64,000 nt of DNA from positions 1,054,001 through 1,118,000 of the forward strand of contig JARGXX010000002.1 in the NCBI GenBank assembly GCA_030374765.1, given 5' to 3'. A model generated the notes under the pieces. It saw only the letters and a list, made by a program, of their open reading frames with translations. It searched no databases and was not told the origin of the DNA. Below, one piece after another: positions 33,701 to 44,289 of this stretch. Source of the stretch: Agarophyton chilense (taxonomy: Eukaryota > Rhodophyta > Florideophyceae > Gracilariales > Gracilariaceae). A program made the translations under genes and the position numbers. Each line of letters begins with the position of its first letter. Position 1 is the first letter of the stretch.

Positions 33701-35737
33701 GGGGCGTTAATTCAAAAGTCAAAGAATCTACTGACATAACCAATGTTGAGGATAATCAGTCCCAGGCTACGGCTTTCATGTCGTACAAGGAGTTGGTAAG
33801 ATATTGCAAGACGTCCTGTAATCTATTGCACAGAGATGGGGTGATATTGGTCAATGGTACGCTTAATACTACCAGTGCGATGTTATTGACTAACGATTCC
33901 ATGCTCCAAACTCTTCGATGGCTGCAGGCCGTGCGAGACTAGGCAAAACAGAAGGAGACAGAAAGAACAGCGCAGGCGGAAGAAAATTGCCATTAGAAGC
34001 AACGCGAACTTGCTGAACGTCAGCAACTTCGCGCTTAGGCCGAGTTAGAGAAACAAGCTCCCAGCTTTTGGCTCTCTCGTTGCGATGAACGCAACTTAAT
34101 TCTAACTTCGAACAGGGCTTCCCGTCGCCGTGATGCGAGGCTACGAGTTTGTTGAAGCGTAGAGGATATTGCATTTACACATTAAAAGTAGTAATTTTGT
34201 GGCATGGACGCGGAGCTTTTGACCCAGGTTTTGTGCGTTGTAAAGCTATGAGGTTATTGAAGCGCCTCTTTGGGTGATCATTTATGGATCCTTTCCTGTC
34301 TGAACGTAGCACATTTGACCACCGAGCCGTATGAATAGGTTATAAAGGTTATATAAGAGAAGTCTCAAGGCAAACAGTGTACTATATACATATATAGCTT
34401 TTATTTCTTTCAATTTGATCCAACATTTGGTTCTTTATGGTATCGGTGGGTCTCGTAATGCGTACAGTGTTCCAGCATTGCAAAAACACACGTTTACGGA
34501 ATTTCAGCAGCATTTTCACTCTGTATTTCACCGCTGGCGTCGAAAACCAACATGGTGCATTAGGAAAATTAATATATTTGTTATAATTCTGTTTGTGAGT
34601 GTGCTGCTTTTAACGCTGCTAGCAGTGATTAGAGTAACCTAGAAGCACAAAGTAGTAACTATCGAGTAGTAATGCGTTTCAGCCCCGTTTTGGTGGTTCT
34701 AGATCTCTATAAAAAGGGCTCTGATGTCTCAAAGTTCTCTCTCGGACGACTTCAAGACACAGTCGACACCCAAAAAAACATTAATTTTCTTTTCCTTCAA
34801 GCCCTTCATCTTTATCAAAAGGTGAGGCGTTTGCCGCTGGAAGAGCAACCCCATAAATTATAAAAGTCTGTGAGGCGTTTGCCACGTTACAGGGGTCTAG
34901 TGAGGCGTTAGACGCTGGGCGAAGCACCCCCTGTCAGATCACTTCACCGGATGAAGCGCTCTCGGCGTGGACGGAAAACGGTATGTGTGTACGAACGGTA
35001 CTGGGTCTGTCTACAAAGCCGCCACAGATTGAAAATCTTTTGATGGTCGTAAAGCCTTGGCGGCAATCTGGGTTCTAGTAATGGACGGAAATCTGCCGCA
35101 AGTGGTGCCGCGTAACGTTTTCCGAAAAAGGCCAGCTTCGGGTATATAGTGAAAACATATCTTTTGTTATTACCTCTCTTCGGGAAGCTTTGCAGGTATT
35201 TTACACGCCTGCCTCTGGTTAAGACAGAAGTGGGAAGGCTGAAGAAATCGTTACACATCCGGAGTGTCTGACCGGAAGCCAGGGTGTTTGACCCCTAGTG
35301 ACTATTGATGTAAGTCTTTGGTTGCGGTGGTTTAAGAAGTTTAAGAAGTTTAAGAAGATTAAAAAGATTTAGAAGAAGAAGTTCATATCGAAATATTTAT
35401 ATCTCATTTCATCTATCTGGGCCATTCAGTAACGGAAAAGGCTTATATTCACCGAAGTCTACTGTAACCCACAGCGTCACATCCAAAGATGGCGCCCACA
35501 ATATCTCATGCTTGCTTTGACACTCGAGAGGGCAGTATCTACTACTGTGCGCAGCGTCGAATGTTTTCCTATCTATTGCTCTCTTCGGCTCCTCTGCAGA
35601 GAAACAAGGATAGCATTTGGCGAGCAAGAACAATTGTTCATTCAACTTGGTGCACAAAGTCAAGAGCCTTCTGCACGCGACTGTTAACTATTTTTTGCTT
35701 GCTTTGATTGGTCTTCGTTGCTCAAAACTGAAAGAAG
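33701..35737. other. No gene seen; short GTGAGGCGTT repeats
   Basis: Three copies of GTGAGGCGTT(T) lie at about 34821-34910, within a stretch that also repeats GGGGTCTAGTGAGG-like phrases. Short AAGTTTAAGA repeats occur at 35335-35380. No coding frame is convincing. Confidence 0.35.
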
Positions 35738-37552
35738 ATGAAACGGATGAGAACCCTCGAAGCAAACGATAGCGAGAAGAATCCAAAACGTCCATTGAAA
35801 CTACTTGATGAACCCAATGGCGTTAGCAAGAGTACTTCGCGAAGGTCGATCGACACGAAGGAAGCCTGGCGAGCTCCGGCAAAAGACTCACCGGCGAACT
35901 CGCTGGACACAAAAGACAGAATCAAGTGCCTGACTTCTTCAAGACATAATACTCTCCAGCGTTCTAACGCTAGTTGGGCCCATGGTATCAGAAGTTGTCG
36001 TAACGCCTTCGTTCACAACTGTGAGCAACGTGCATCCTTCAACTTCCCTCTTGTTCTTATCGGCACAATTCCAAACGTACTGGAATGGTAAGAATGATCA
36101 TGGACAGGCACCCCTTGTCTAGTTTCGAATCAGGAGACCTAAAGTCAGCAGCACAACGGATGGATCTAGTCAGGACAATCAAAAACGAAGTTGCTGAAGC
36201 CATTGCGCGGGAGTTCAAGGTTTTCGTTTGGCTTCCTGAAGATGAGAGCATGGTTAAAGGTCAGCTGCGCTTTTGGCAGAATCTGTGCCATTTCGCAATC
36301 AAAATGCCTTCAGCTGGTCTTGCATTGAACATTATGGAGGCAATGAAAAGATATTCGTCTTCAATCTTGGTGAATTCTGGATTAAACCTCTTGTTTGGAA
36401 CGAAGAAAATGTTGGGACGAGTAGTGACTCGAACATCTGCTGTAACGGCCTGTCTCTCGTTTTTTGAGAAGTTTGGGGGTTATGATAAGAACGGTATCAA
36501 CTTTTGGTTTGACACAGATGCTTTTGGTCGCATGCAAGAAATTGTCATCCATTTCGCAGCAGTTTCAGAGTATCTTCTGCGATGCGCCTATCGAGCGAAG
36601 GAACTTAAATCAGATAGGATCTCTGCTGCTGAACAATTTCTTCGATTAGCCAAACGATGTATTATCGAGACTAATGGGGACTTCAAGTCACTGAGGTTTG
36701 ATTCCACCGACATCCTCGACGACATGACAAATACTTCAGCAAGCATGTGCCTAACAGAAGCTATACAACTCACCCGAGAAAGCTTCGATGGCGGAACCCA
36801 GGCTCTGGGAAGACTGATTGGAAAGCGAAAGACAAAAAGTCAAGATCGGCAAAGAATTACCCTCTCGAAACTGGGACGTTTTCCTGTTGTACATTTAGAC
36901 TCACTATTAGAGAACAGCTGTCACCATGTCCAAACTATCGTGGAAGTTTTTATCGACTTCGATCGCTTTGAAGTAGAGGTGACGCGATTGCTGCGGGTTG
37001 TGAGTGCAGTGTTTGAAGAAACTGGCGCAGCATTGAGGAATGCAATCAACTCAAGTGGAACCGAATTTGAGTTCCAGGGAAGAACTGACAGGAACAGCGC
37101 AGCGCCGTATAGATACAGAATTGCTAATGTGTACAATACTGCTATCCTCCAAACACCCCAGGTACAACCCCCGCTGCGCCCGGACGTGGATTAGGCGGCA
37201 ATCATATGTGATCACACAAACAAAGCAGCGATAGAAAACAGCCTTCGTAAGCATGGCAGCACTTGCGGTTGTGTTGATCCTCCATTCTTTCTTCTTTCCG
37301 ACCTTAAACAGATCTAATGTCTACGTTGGTTTTCAGGTTCAACTGGACCTTTTGGGCTGTATGATGCATGGCAAACTGCCTACATGGAAGATCTCTCTGG
37401 TGCAGATATTTCGAGCCCATCCATGTCAGAAGATTCAACAGTCGCTAAAAATGGATGTCACTCAGGTTCTTGATCAAGAGCTGGATTCACTGGACATAGA
37501 AACAATGAAAAAAGAGACAATTCCTCCTCGGAACACGCGTGACCGCAACTAA
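35738..37552 (+). CDS. Unknown helical host protein, probably spliced
   Basis: The main frame, 36085-37194, encodes 369 residues of evenly mixed, mostly helical composition (for example [17 protein letters not shown] and [15 protein letters not shown]). Protein-like composition and lack of stops support a real gene. An upstream frame (35738-36091, 117 aa, Ser/Lys/Asn-rich) overlaps it and could be the N-terminus, with a GGTAAG donor-like site at 36088. Downstream, CCCAG|GTACAA at about 37161 and TTTTCAG| at about 37336 could bound an intron of about 175 bp leading into the frame that ends at 37552. No domain recognised; exon structure is uncertain. Confidence 0.5.
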
Positions 37553-38015
37553 TTTGTTAATTTGTTTTGGCGCTGCGGCACTGAACAGTAGGCCACGTGT
37601 ATCTACCAGTAGCCCAACTTTCGAAAAGCAATCACAAAAAAGCACACCGCAGAAGATCAAGCGCAAATGCTCAGAGTTCCATCTTTGTAGATATCTACGC
37701 TTCGTAGCTAGCGTACGGAAACCCCACCACCAACACTTCTAGAGCTTATTTTGGCGCCATGCACCACCTATCCTGCGATTCAAAACTACATAGTCGGAAG
37801 ACAACGTATACACCCCCCCCACACCTCGCTCTCTCTCGTCCGAAGAGATATCCATTAATCCGTTCCCATCTTAGCACAGCTATCCGCATCGCGCCCCGTT
37901 CATTCACGCGCTCTACATTCGTTGAACGGCTTGCTCACCCTCCACTTTTCTGCCTCCCTGCTCCCGCGCAACGTCCCCCCTCTTCCCAAAATATCTATCA
38001 ACCACGGATGTCGTC

Positions 38016-41000
38016 ATGCAGCCCGGAACCGCGCCTCCCAAACCGCTCACCCTCCCGTCCGTACAGCCTCATGTACCTCTGTCACCCGCCCCCGTTTCCT
38101 TCTCTCGTGTGAAGGGATCAAAGCGCCATCGCCTCACCACGGATATGATCTCAGCACCTAAGCGACTCAAAACCCCCTCCGAACAACGCGAAAAGCTTGC
38201 CCCACTAGCCGACCCGCATTCCAATAAATGCGTGTTTTGCTCATTGCCAGGTGATATCCCAGAATGTGAGGGAAAGCTTTTAGGTCCTTTTCATACACGG
38301 CCCAAGTCCACAGATCCCCGATATGCTATATACGCCCATCGGAATTGTGCCTTGTGGGCGCCTGAGGTATTTTTTGATGATGCAGGAAAGATGAACGACG
38401 TTCCAGTCGCCAATCTTCGCGCTCGAAAGAGAAAATGTATGTTTTGTGCAGACTACGGAGCGTCCCTTGCATGTTCTTTTCGCGGCGCAGTGTGTTGTCG
38501 CCCCATGCATTTCCGTTGCGCCTTAAGAGGAGGAGCTAGTCTTAGACATGGCTACCAAGTTTTGTGTCCAAAGCACGCCAAGTTTTCTCTGGATGGAAAA
38601 GCACAGCCACCCTATCCAGGCATCTTTTTGGACCGAACGCCCATTGTGGAGGAATTGATCACCCCTGGTCATGGTTGTTCGCTCTGCAAAGGAGATGCTT
38701 ACGATATTGACTCCGGTGCTATTCTTACCTGCGCGAGATGTTCAACGAGATATCATTCAAAATGCCTTATTCCTGGTATCGAGGCTGACTGTACTTTTTC
38801 AGCACTATCTTGGGGTGGCCTATTTTACTGCAAGAAATGTATGTGCTGTTCCAAGTGCAACTTGCCGGTCGACTCTCATCTATACTCCGCAGATCTCGAC
38901 GACGAAAACGAAGTTAGCGATAGCGTGTTGTGCGTCGCATGTCACCATGTTGCCATGCACATCAACTGTTTGCCAAAAGGGTCTGTTTCGGGACAATGGC
39001 GCTGCGAGTCTTGTCGAGTATGTCGTCATTGTCATGTGTACAATGTTGTATTCGAGAAATGGAGCGAGCGGTACAAGGCGTGTCCAGATTGTGCTCGAGA
39101 GATTAGAAATGGGGGAGTGGTTTGCCCGGTGTGCGAAAAAGTATATCGTGAGGGTGAAAACCTGCCCATGATACAGTGTGATTATTGTGATAAGTGGATT
39201 CACGCAGATACATGTGGACGCTTGAGTACAAAGAGGTTTCAAAAGATGGGCAACAGTAAAGACCGCTATCGTTGTCCTATTTGCACCACGGAGAAGCGGA
39301 AACGGGACCAAGAGAGACGTCGTCTTAACAATTCGTCGGCGGTTCGATTGTCAAACTCTTCGAGACAGCGAGCATCCAGTCTGGATTTGACTACTGTTTT
39401 AAAACAAATGCTTGTGGATCAAGAGGGCGGTATGTCTTTTAGCGTTGTCACAAAAGCTTCCAATCATGCTGCTGAACTATCAAGAGTGTGTGAACTGCTC
39501 GGATTTGGGTTCGATGTCTGTCGCCAATGTTGTTCTAGAGGAGAGGAGCATTCCCTGATATATTGCACTGATTGCGGCGAGTGTTATCACAGGTATTGCA
39601 GCGATGACCTATCGGAGTCAAGTTACCTTGGCAAAAAGAAAAACGTCAAGGCCCAACGAGCGTTTCCAAAGGCTAATCAAGAAACATCCTTGGGTAAACT
39701 CGGAGCAAGTGCCTCTCCATGGCGGTGTATTCGCTGTGAAGGTTTTGTTCATTTTGGAGTGGATACCATGTCTACTGAATCCAAAACAACTCTGAACGGC
39801 ATTGTGCCAAACGCGATAATTCCCAACGTTATTTGTGCCCCAGTTGTCTCAGACTTGCCCAAACCCACTGCGCTAAGCAAGCCATGGGCTCGAGGATGGA
39901 AGAATGGAATCTCAAGGAGATCCCGTTCTTTATTTGTCAAGGCAGAAGATGAACTACCAGTGTACGAGCCGTTGATCTGGATTGATTCGAGAAAATGCTG
40001 TCTATGTGCTCGTTGCGAGATGGCATCTACCGCTGAGGGGAGATTGATTCCATGGGGAAGCAGTACTGTAGCAGATTCATCTCATGTTTGGATTCACCTA
40101 GGGTGCGCAATTTGGTCGAATGGAGTGACATTACATGGCTCAACAAAAACGGAGAATGTGATCTTGGTAGGTTTACGGAAGAAAATTGTCTCACAAGCCC
40201 GAAGAACTACTTGTGTTCGATGTTTTGCGAATGGGGCTTCACTCCGTTGTGCCGCTCAAAATTGCATGAATACATATCACTTGTCTTGTGCGCAAGATGT
40301 AGGTCTCTCTTGTAATTTAATCACGACGACCTTACCACAGAGGGCTGCGAAAGGCCGCACCAATGATAGTTCGAGAGTCATTCAACGACTCCTCGTCTTT
40401 TGTCCTTCCCATCTTAACTTTTCGACGAAAGAAGGCCGGCCAAAGCATGCCCTTGGTGATTGCGCGTCAGGCATTAGCATGAATCGAGTTATGAAAGTCC
40501 TTGACAGACAAGGATATGAGCCGGATTCAGCCCCTCCCCGAAAGAAACCGCTCTCTGCAGACAGAATGTTGAGCATTCGCATTGGTTCTTTAGCAGTTTT
40601 GGAATTCGGGCAGCTTCTACCTGAAGTCGACGACTTCATTGTCAGATCGTGTCTCGTTCCGTTGGGATACTGCGCTGCCAGAATATTTTGGTCAATCGTG
40701 AATCCTGGGCAGCGATGTGTATATTTTCTAGAAGTGTGTGGTCACCCTCAATCTGGTCCTCACTTCGTCATTCGCTGCAGTGATGCACCGCTGTGGAGAG
40801 CTGAATCCCAATGCCCGGACAAGGCTTGGTCGCAAGTTATCAGGTTGTTGAAGAAGACGAGAAAGCGTGCAGGTATGATTGACCCTTCCAGTCAGTCAAT
40901 CCGAACCAGCGGGCTGGAGGCGTTTGGTCTTCTGAACTGCATTCCCGTCGTTACCCACATAGAATCCCTACCAATGGCATCAATGTTTAATGGAAGATAT

Positions 41001-41810
41001 AACCACAAGCGAGTAGTGACTCACAAAAATAATGAGATTATCTTCTACAATTCGCTCTCTAAAAAGTTCTTCCCAGTCAGGGTTTTGATCAATAAGACAG
41101 GATCTGCCCGCTCGGAAGGGTACTTGCCGAGAAGAGTGTTGGGAGAGAAAAAGATTCGAGACGCAGACTCAGTTCCATCGTACGAGAACGCACGATCGGG
41201 TGCCGCATTTCAACTGCAAGTAGCTCGGGATGTTTTCAATAGAAAGGAGGAACCCCATGATTCTGTAAAACAGCGCATGAGAGCGAAATGTAATGCCGCC
41301 GGTGGAACCAGAAACGCAAGAACAAAGGTTACTCCGCATCTTCCCGTTGCAACTGAATATCAAGGTATTGCAGAGTCATCCAAATTAAGAACAATAGTTC
41401 TACGATCAGAAATCGATGGATGGGGGGTGTTCGCGACCAGAGATATTCCGGCAGGAGAGATGATTATTGAGTATGTCGGTGAAATCATCAGGCCGTCTCT
41501 ATCGGATGTGAGAGAAACAAAATATGGGGACAAAGGTATCGGTTGCTACATGTTCGAAATTGTTCCAGGGGAGATTGTGGATGCAACAATGTGCGGCAAC
41601 GCCGCACGATACATCAACCACAGCTGTGCGCCCAATTGTTACTCGAAAACAGTGGAAATTGATCAAGGGAAACAAGTTGTTGTGATTATCGCAAAGAGAA
41701 GGATTCAACGAGGGGAGGAACTTTCATACGACTACAAATTTCCGTTCGATGATTCCGATAAGGTCAAGTGCGGCTGTGGCACGGATCAGTGCAGAGGATT
41801 CATGAACTAA
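38016..41810 (+). CDS. Trithorax/ATX-type SET histone methyltransferase, 1264 aa
   Basis: This predicted H3K4-type lysine methyltransferase would act on chromatin. Domains in order: extended PHD at about 70-189 (CVFC...CMFCADYGA...CPKHA), paired PHD-like Cys/His clusters at 220-340, PHD at 369-427, PHD at 503-577, a second extended PHD at 660-801, FYRN at about 855-905 and FYRC at about 914-960, SET at 1124-1249 with DGWGVFATRDI, NHSCAPN near 1202 and GEELSYDYKF near 1234, and a post-SET CGCGTDQCRG at the end. FYRN/FYRC with a terminal SET and post-SET is the MLL/trithorax/ATX layout. It is one exon. An upstream in-frame ATG is absent, so 38016 is used. It converges on the MYB gene. Confidence 0.9.
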   Translation: MQPGTAPPKPLTLPSVQPHVPLSPAPVSFSRVKGSKRHRLTTDMISAPKRLKTPSEQREKLAPLADPHSNKCVFCSLPGDIPECEGKLLGPFHTRPKSTDPRYAIYAHRNCALWAPEVFFDDAGKMNDVPVANLRARKRKCMFCADYGASLACSFRGAVCCRPMHFRCALRGGASLRHGYQVLCPKHAKFSLDGKAQPPYPGIFLDRTPIVEELITPGHGCSLCKGDAYDIDSGAILTCARCSTRYHSKCLIPGIEADCTFSALSWGGLFYCKKCMCCSKCNLPVDSHLYSADLDDENEVSDSVLCVACHHVAMHINCLPKGSVSGQWRCESCRVCRHCHVYNVVFEKWSERYKACPDCAREIRNGGVVCPVCEKVYREGENLPMIQCDYCDKWIHADTCGRLSTKRFQKMGNSKDRYRCPICTTEKRKRDQERRRLNNSSAVRLSNSSRQRASSLDLTTVLKQMLVDQEGGMSFSVVTKASNHAAELSRVCELLGFGFDVCRQCCSRGEEHSLIYCTDCGECYHRYCSDDLSESSYLGKKKNVKAQRAFPKANQETSLGKLGASASPWRCIRCEGFVHFGVDTMSTESKTTLNGIVPNAIIPNVICAPVVSDLPKPTALSKPWARGWKNGISRRSRSLFVKAEDELPVYEPLIWIDSRKCCLCARCEMASTAEGRLIPWGSSTVADSSHVWIHLGCAIWSNGVTLHGSTKTENVILVGLRKKIVSQARRTTCVRCFANGASLRCAAQNCMNTYHLSCAQDVGLSCNLITTTLPQRAAKGRTNDSSRVIQRLLVFCPSHLNFSTKEGRPKHALGDCASGISMNRVMKVLDRQGYEPDSAPPRKKPLSADRMLSIRIGSLAVLEFGQLLPEVDDFIVRSCLVPLGYCAARIFWSIVNPGQRCVYFLEVCGHPQSGPHFVIRCSDAPLWRAESQCPDKAWSQVIRLLKKTRKRAGMIDPSSQSIRTSGLEAFGLLNCIPVVTHIESLPMASMFNGRYNHKRVVTHKNNEIIFYNSLSKKFFPVRVLINKTGSARSEGYLPRRVLGEKKIRDADSVPSYENARSGAAFQLQVARDVFNRKEEPHDSVKQRMRAKCNAAGGTRNARTKVTPHLPVATEYQGIAESSKLRTIVLRSEIDGWGVFATRDIPAGEMIIEYVGEIIRPSLSDVRETKYGDKGIGCYMFEIVPGEIVDATMCGNAARYINHSCAPNCYSKTVEIDQGKQVVVIIAKRRIQRGEELSYDYKFPFDDSDKVKCGCGTDQCRGFMN

Positions 41811-42212
41811 CATCACTAACCCAAGAGCTCCGTTTTTAACATGCGCAGCACTTCGTCACCAAGCCAAGAGCTGAGTATTGCCTACTTTTCGAAGTCGCAC
41901 ACACCCACGACTAACTCCTTGGAAATCACGTCGGAGTGTTTCTGAAAACGCACCTACCCATTTGGACGGTGAAGGGTCTGGTAAACATCCTCCGAGCAAA
42001 CAAGTGCAGTCCCTTTATAGACATGACGAAGAATATATGTAAAAAGCTGCCTGTATATATATATCTGATAACATATATACACATATATATTATATACGAT
42101 GTAAGAAGGATTGTGTACGTTGTCAAAAGCAACCAAAGACAAAAAAAAGGCGCAAATAATGGTGGTGCGCGTTCACCTCTACCTGATTCTGATTAATAGT
42201 TCGCTGTGCAAG
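41811..42212. repeat. Intergenic; TA-rich microsatellite at 42050-42105
   Basis: The spacer between two convergent genes. It contains a TATATA/ACATATAT simple repeat and otherwise nothing I can name. Confidence 0.6.
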
Positions 42213-43991
42213 CTATGTGTCGCTCCACTTCTGATCATCCTGTATGGCTAGCGCAACGGCCCCTGTATCCTCGAGGTCATCGAAGCCCATATGATTAAGC
42301 TGACTGAAACTAAAGGTTCGATCACCCATCGTACCAAGCGAATTGTTGGCCGTCATGGTCTGACCTGCGACTACGGCGGCGTTTCCGGCGGCATCCACAG
42401 CCTTGAGGGCGGCTAGCACCTTGTCATCCGAAGTGTCCAACCCAAGCAATCTGTCTGTGCTTGGGGACTCTCTCATCACGGTGGGAATGCCGCTGAGAAG
42501 GGAAAGAATACTATTGGAGCGAGTCACGCCCTTGCCTGTGGGCAGTACGAAGGAGTTGGAGCGGGAGAGCACTCCGGCATTCTTCGACAATTCAGCGAGA
42601 ACTGAATTTGAACTACCGTTTCGCCGCATTGCGGGCGGCTTGAATGCACTTGGTCCTACATCATCTCCTGCCATGGCACGCATCCAAGTCCTGAAGTTGG
42701 CGATACTACCACCACTTTCCTTGACGGATGCCTTGAGATCATGGACAGTGCGCTGTTGAGCGTGAGTCTGAGATCTCAATGGAATTACAGCAGTTTCAGG
42801 CTTAGCGGACTTGTCTTTTTGTGAGTCTGAATCGGGTGGAGATGCGGAGGACGATGGCGGTGGAGGAGGAGTGGATGCTGACCGCGTTGGTGAACCTGGG
42901 GTATTTGTGGTGAGAGTTGGAGATTGTTTGGTGGCCGATGGTTTTGCGCGCTTCCGAGGACTACGGTGAGATGCAGATGGTGGAGGTCTTTTCGAAGATT
43001 TTGGGGGGATTGCTTTGGCAGGGGATTTAGATTTGTCCTGTTTCTCCGTGACCTGGAGAGTGGGGGGAGCCGTTACAGCCGGAGGTTGACTAGTAGCTGA
43101 GGGCGGGGACAATTGTTGTTTGACGGGCACTGGATGTGGGAGCCCAGGCGACGGAGTGGAAGGAAGCGATTCGGAGGAGAACTGTAGCGGTGGAGCGGCA
43201 TCGGCGGGGGGAGTAGAAGCACTAGGGGGAGAAAGCCTTGAGGAAAGAGTAGACCGCTGTGGATTACTGAGTCCCGGGTTGGGGTTGCTGCTGACGTTTG
43301 GTGTACTGGAGGCACTATTGTTGAGCGAGTTTGTATGACTATTGGAGTTGCTTGCTGCGGGGTAGAATATTGGCTGCTCAACGGCTTCAGACTTGACGAT
43401 GGGACCACTCGATTTGGAGGACGAGGGCTTCTGGGAGCTCTTGAGGTCATTGGCGGCTTTGGCGCGTTCGCGCTCAATGCGGAGGTAGTACTTCTGAGCG
43501 TGGGTGCGCACCTGAGTGGCGTTCCGGGTGCCAACGTGACGAGCTATGGCCTTGATATCTTTCTGACCAAAGAGGCGGAGGCCTTCTAGAAAGCGGTTGT
43601 GCTCGTCAGGGGTCCAATAGCGCGAGCTGGTCTTCTTGGCGTCGTCGTGAGCACACTGCTGTTGGTGTGCGGTGGGCGGTGGGGGGGAGGGATGAGAGGA
43701 ATCGATGAGAGGGTTATGAGTAGCGCGAAGGCGCACAAGCTCCATCTGGGTGGACGCGAGCTCAGCCTCGAGAGCCTTGATGCGACGCTGCTGCTCGATG
43801 AGCAGGGCGTGCACGGCGAACTGACCCTCCATATATGTGAGCTGCGGCACGAAGGGCTGAGGGGGGGGGGGCGGCGGCTTGTAGCGGAGGGCGGAAGTGG
43901 TGGCAAACGGGTACACGAAGGCAGCCGAAGGCGCGCCCGGCGGCACCGGCGGCGCGGAAGAGGAAGGCGGCTGCGGCGGACGACCGGCCAT
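42213..43991 (-). CDS. SHAQKYF-class single-MYB transcription factor, 592 aa
   Basis: A single MYB repeat at about residues 125-180 carries YWTPDEHNRFLEGL, then ARHVGTRNATQVRTHAQKYY, the plant/protist SHAQKYF class that includes the circadian CCA1/REVEILLE proteins. Before it, a coiled coil (HALLIEQQRRIKALEAELA) could allow dimerisation. The start chosen is the ATG at 43991 (MAGRPPQPPSS). The frame stays open upstream to 44150, but that part is Arg-rich and would reach into the promoter shared with the Deg gene. The remaining 400 residues are Ser/Pro-rich, disordered and probably activating. Likely nuclear. The exact subfamily and targets cannot be told. Confidence 0.85.
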   Translation of the reverse strand: MAGRPPQPPSSSAPPVPPGAPSAAFVYPFATTSALRYKPPPPPPQPFVPQLTYMEGQFAVHALLIEQQRRIKALEAELASTQMELVRLRATHNPLIDSSHPSPPPPTAHQQQCAHDDAKKTSSRYWTPDEHNRFLEGLRLFGQKDIKAIARHVGTRNATQVRTHAQKYYLRIERERAKAANDLKSSQKPSSSKSSGPIVKSEAVEQPIFYPAASNSNSHTNSLNNSASSTPNVSSNPNPGLSNPQRSTLSSRLSPPSASTPPADAAPPLQFSSESLPSTPSPGLPHPVPVKQQLSPPSATSQPPAVTAPPTLQVTEKQDKSKSPAKAIPPKSSKRPPPSASHRSPRKRAKPSATKQSPTLTTNTPGSPTRSASTPPPPPSSSASPPDSDSQKDKSAKPETAVIPLRSQTHAQQRTVHDLKASVKESGGSIANFRTWMRAMAGDDVGPSAFKPPAMRRNGSSNSVLAELSKNAGVLSRSNSFVLPTGKGVTRSNSILSLLSGIPTVMRESPSTDRLLGLDTSDDKVLAALKAVDAAGNAAVVAGQTMTANNSLGTMGDRTFSFSQLNHMGFDDLEDTGAVALAIQDDQKWSDT

Positions 43992-44289
43992 GGCGCGCGC
44001 ACGAAAGCAGCGGCGGGATGACGGCATACTGCGGGCGCACGCCACGGTGGCGCCGTGATAACGGAGGCGGTGCACCTGCAATGCGCCCGTCAACCGTGCG
44101 TGGCGTGGTGAGCGTGTTGTCGTGGCCACGCATCGCTGGGAGTTCACCACGTGGCCACGTTGTAACCACTTGCGGTTTCGAGTAGTTTAGCGCCAGCGCG
44201 TGCGACCGCAAACTCTCCGGCGTCGCCCAAGTCTGCACTTCGCGTATGAGCTGCAGTTGAGCCGCCAACGTCTTCGCTCCGCACTCGCT
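43992..44289. promoter_or_regulatory. Divergent promoter region, MYB and Deg genes
   Basis: The 298 bases between the two chosen starts must hold both promoters. They include inverted ACGTGGCCACG-type sequence near 44145-44160 (GTGGCCAC occurs twice, also near 44130) and ACCACGTGG, an E/G-box-like CACGTG at about 44149. This fits co-regulation but does not prove it. Confidence 0.5.

Noticed and set aside
43335-44021. Plus-strand frames opposite the MYB gene
   Set aside because: Shadows of a Ser/Pro-rich coding sequence; the minus strand has the MYB repeat.
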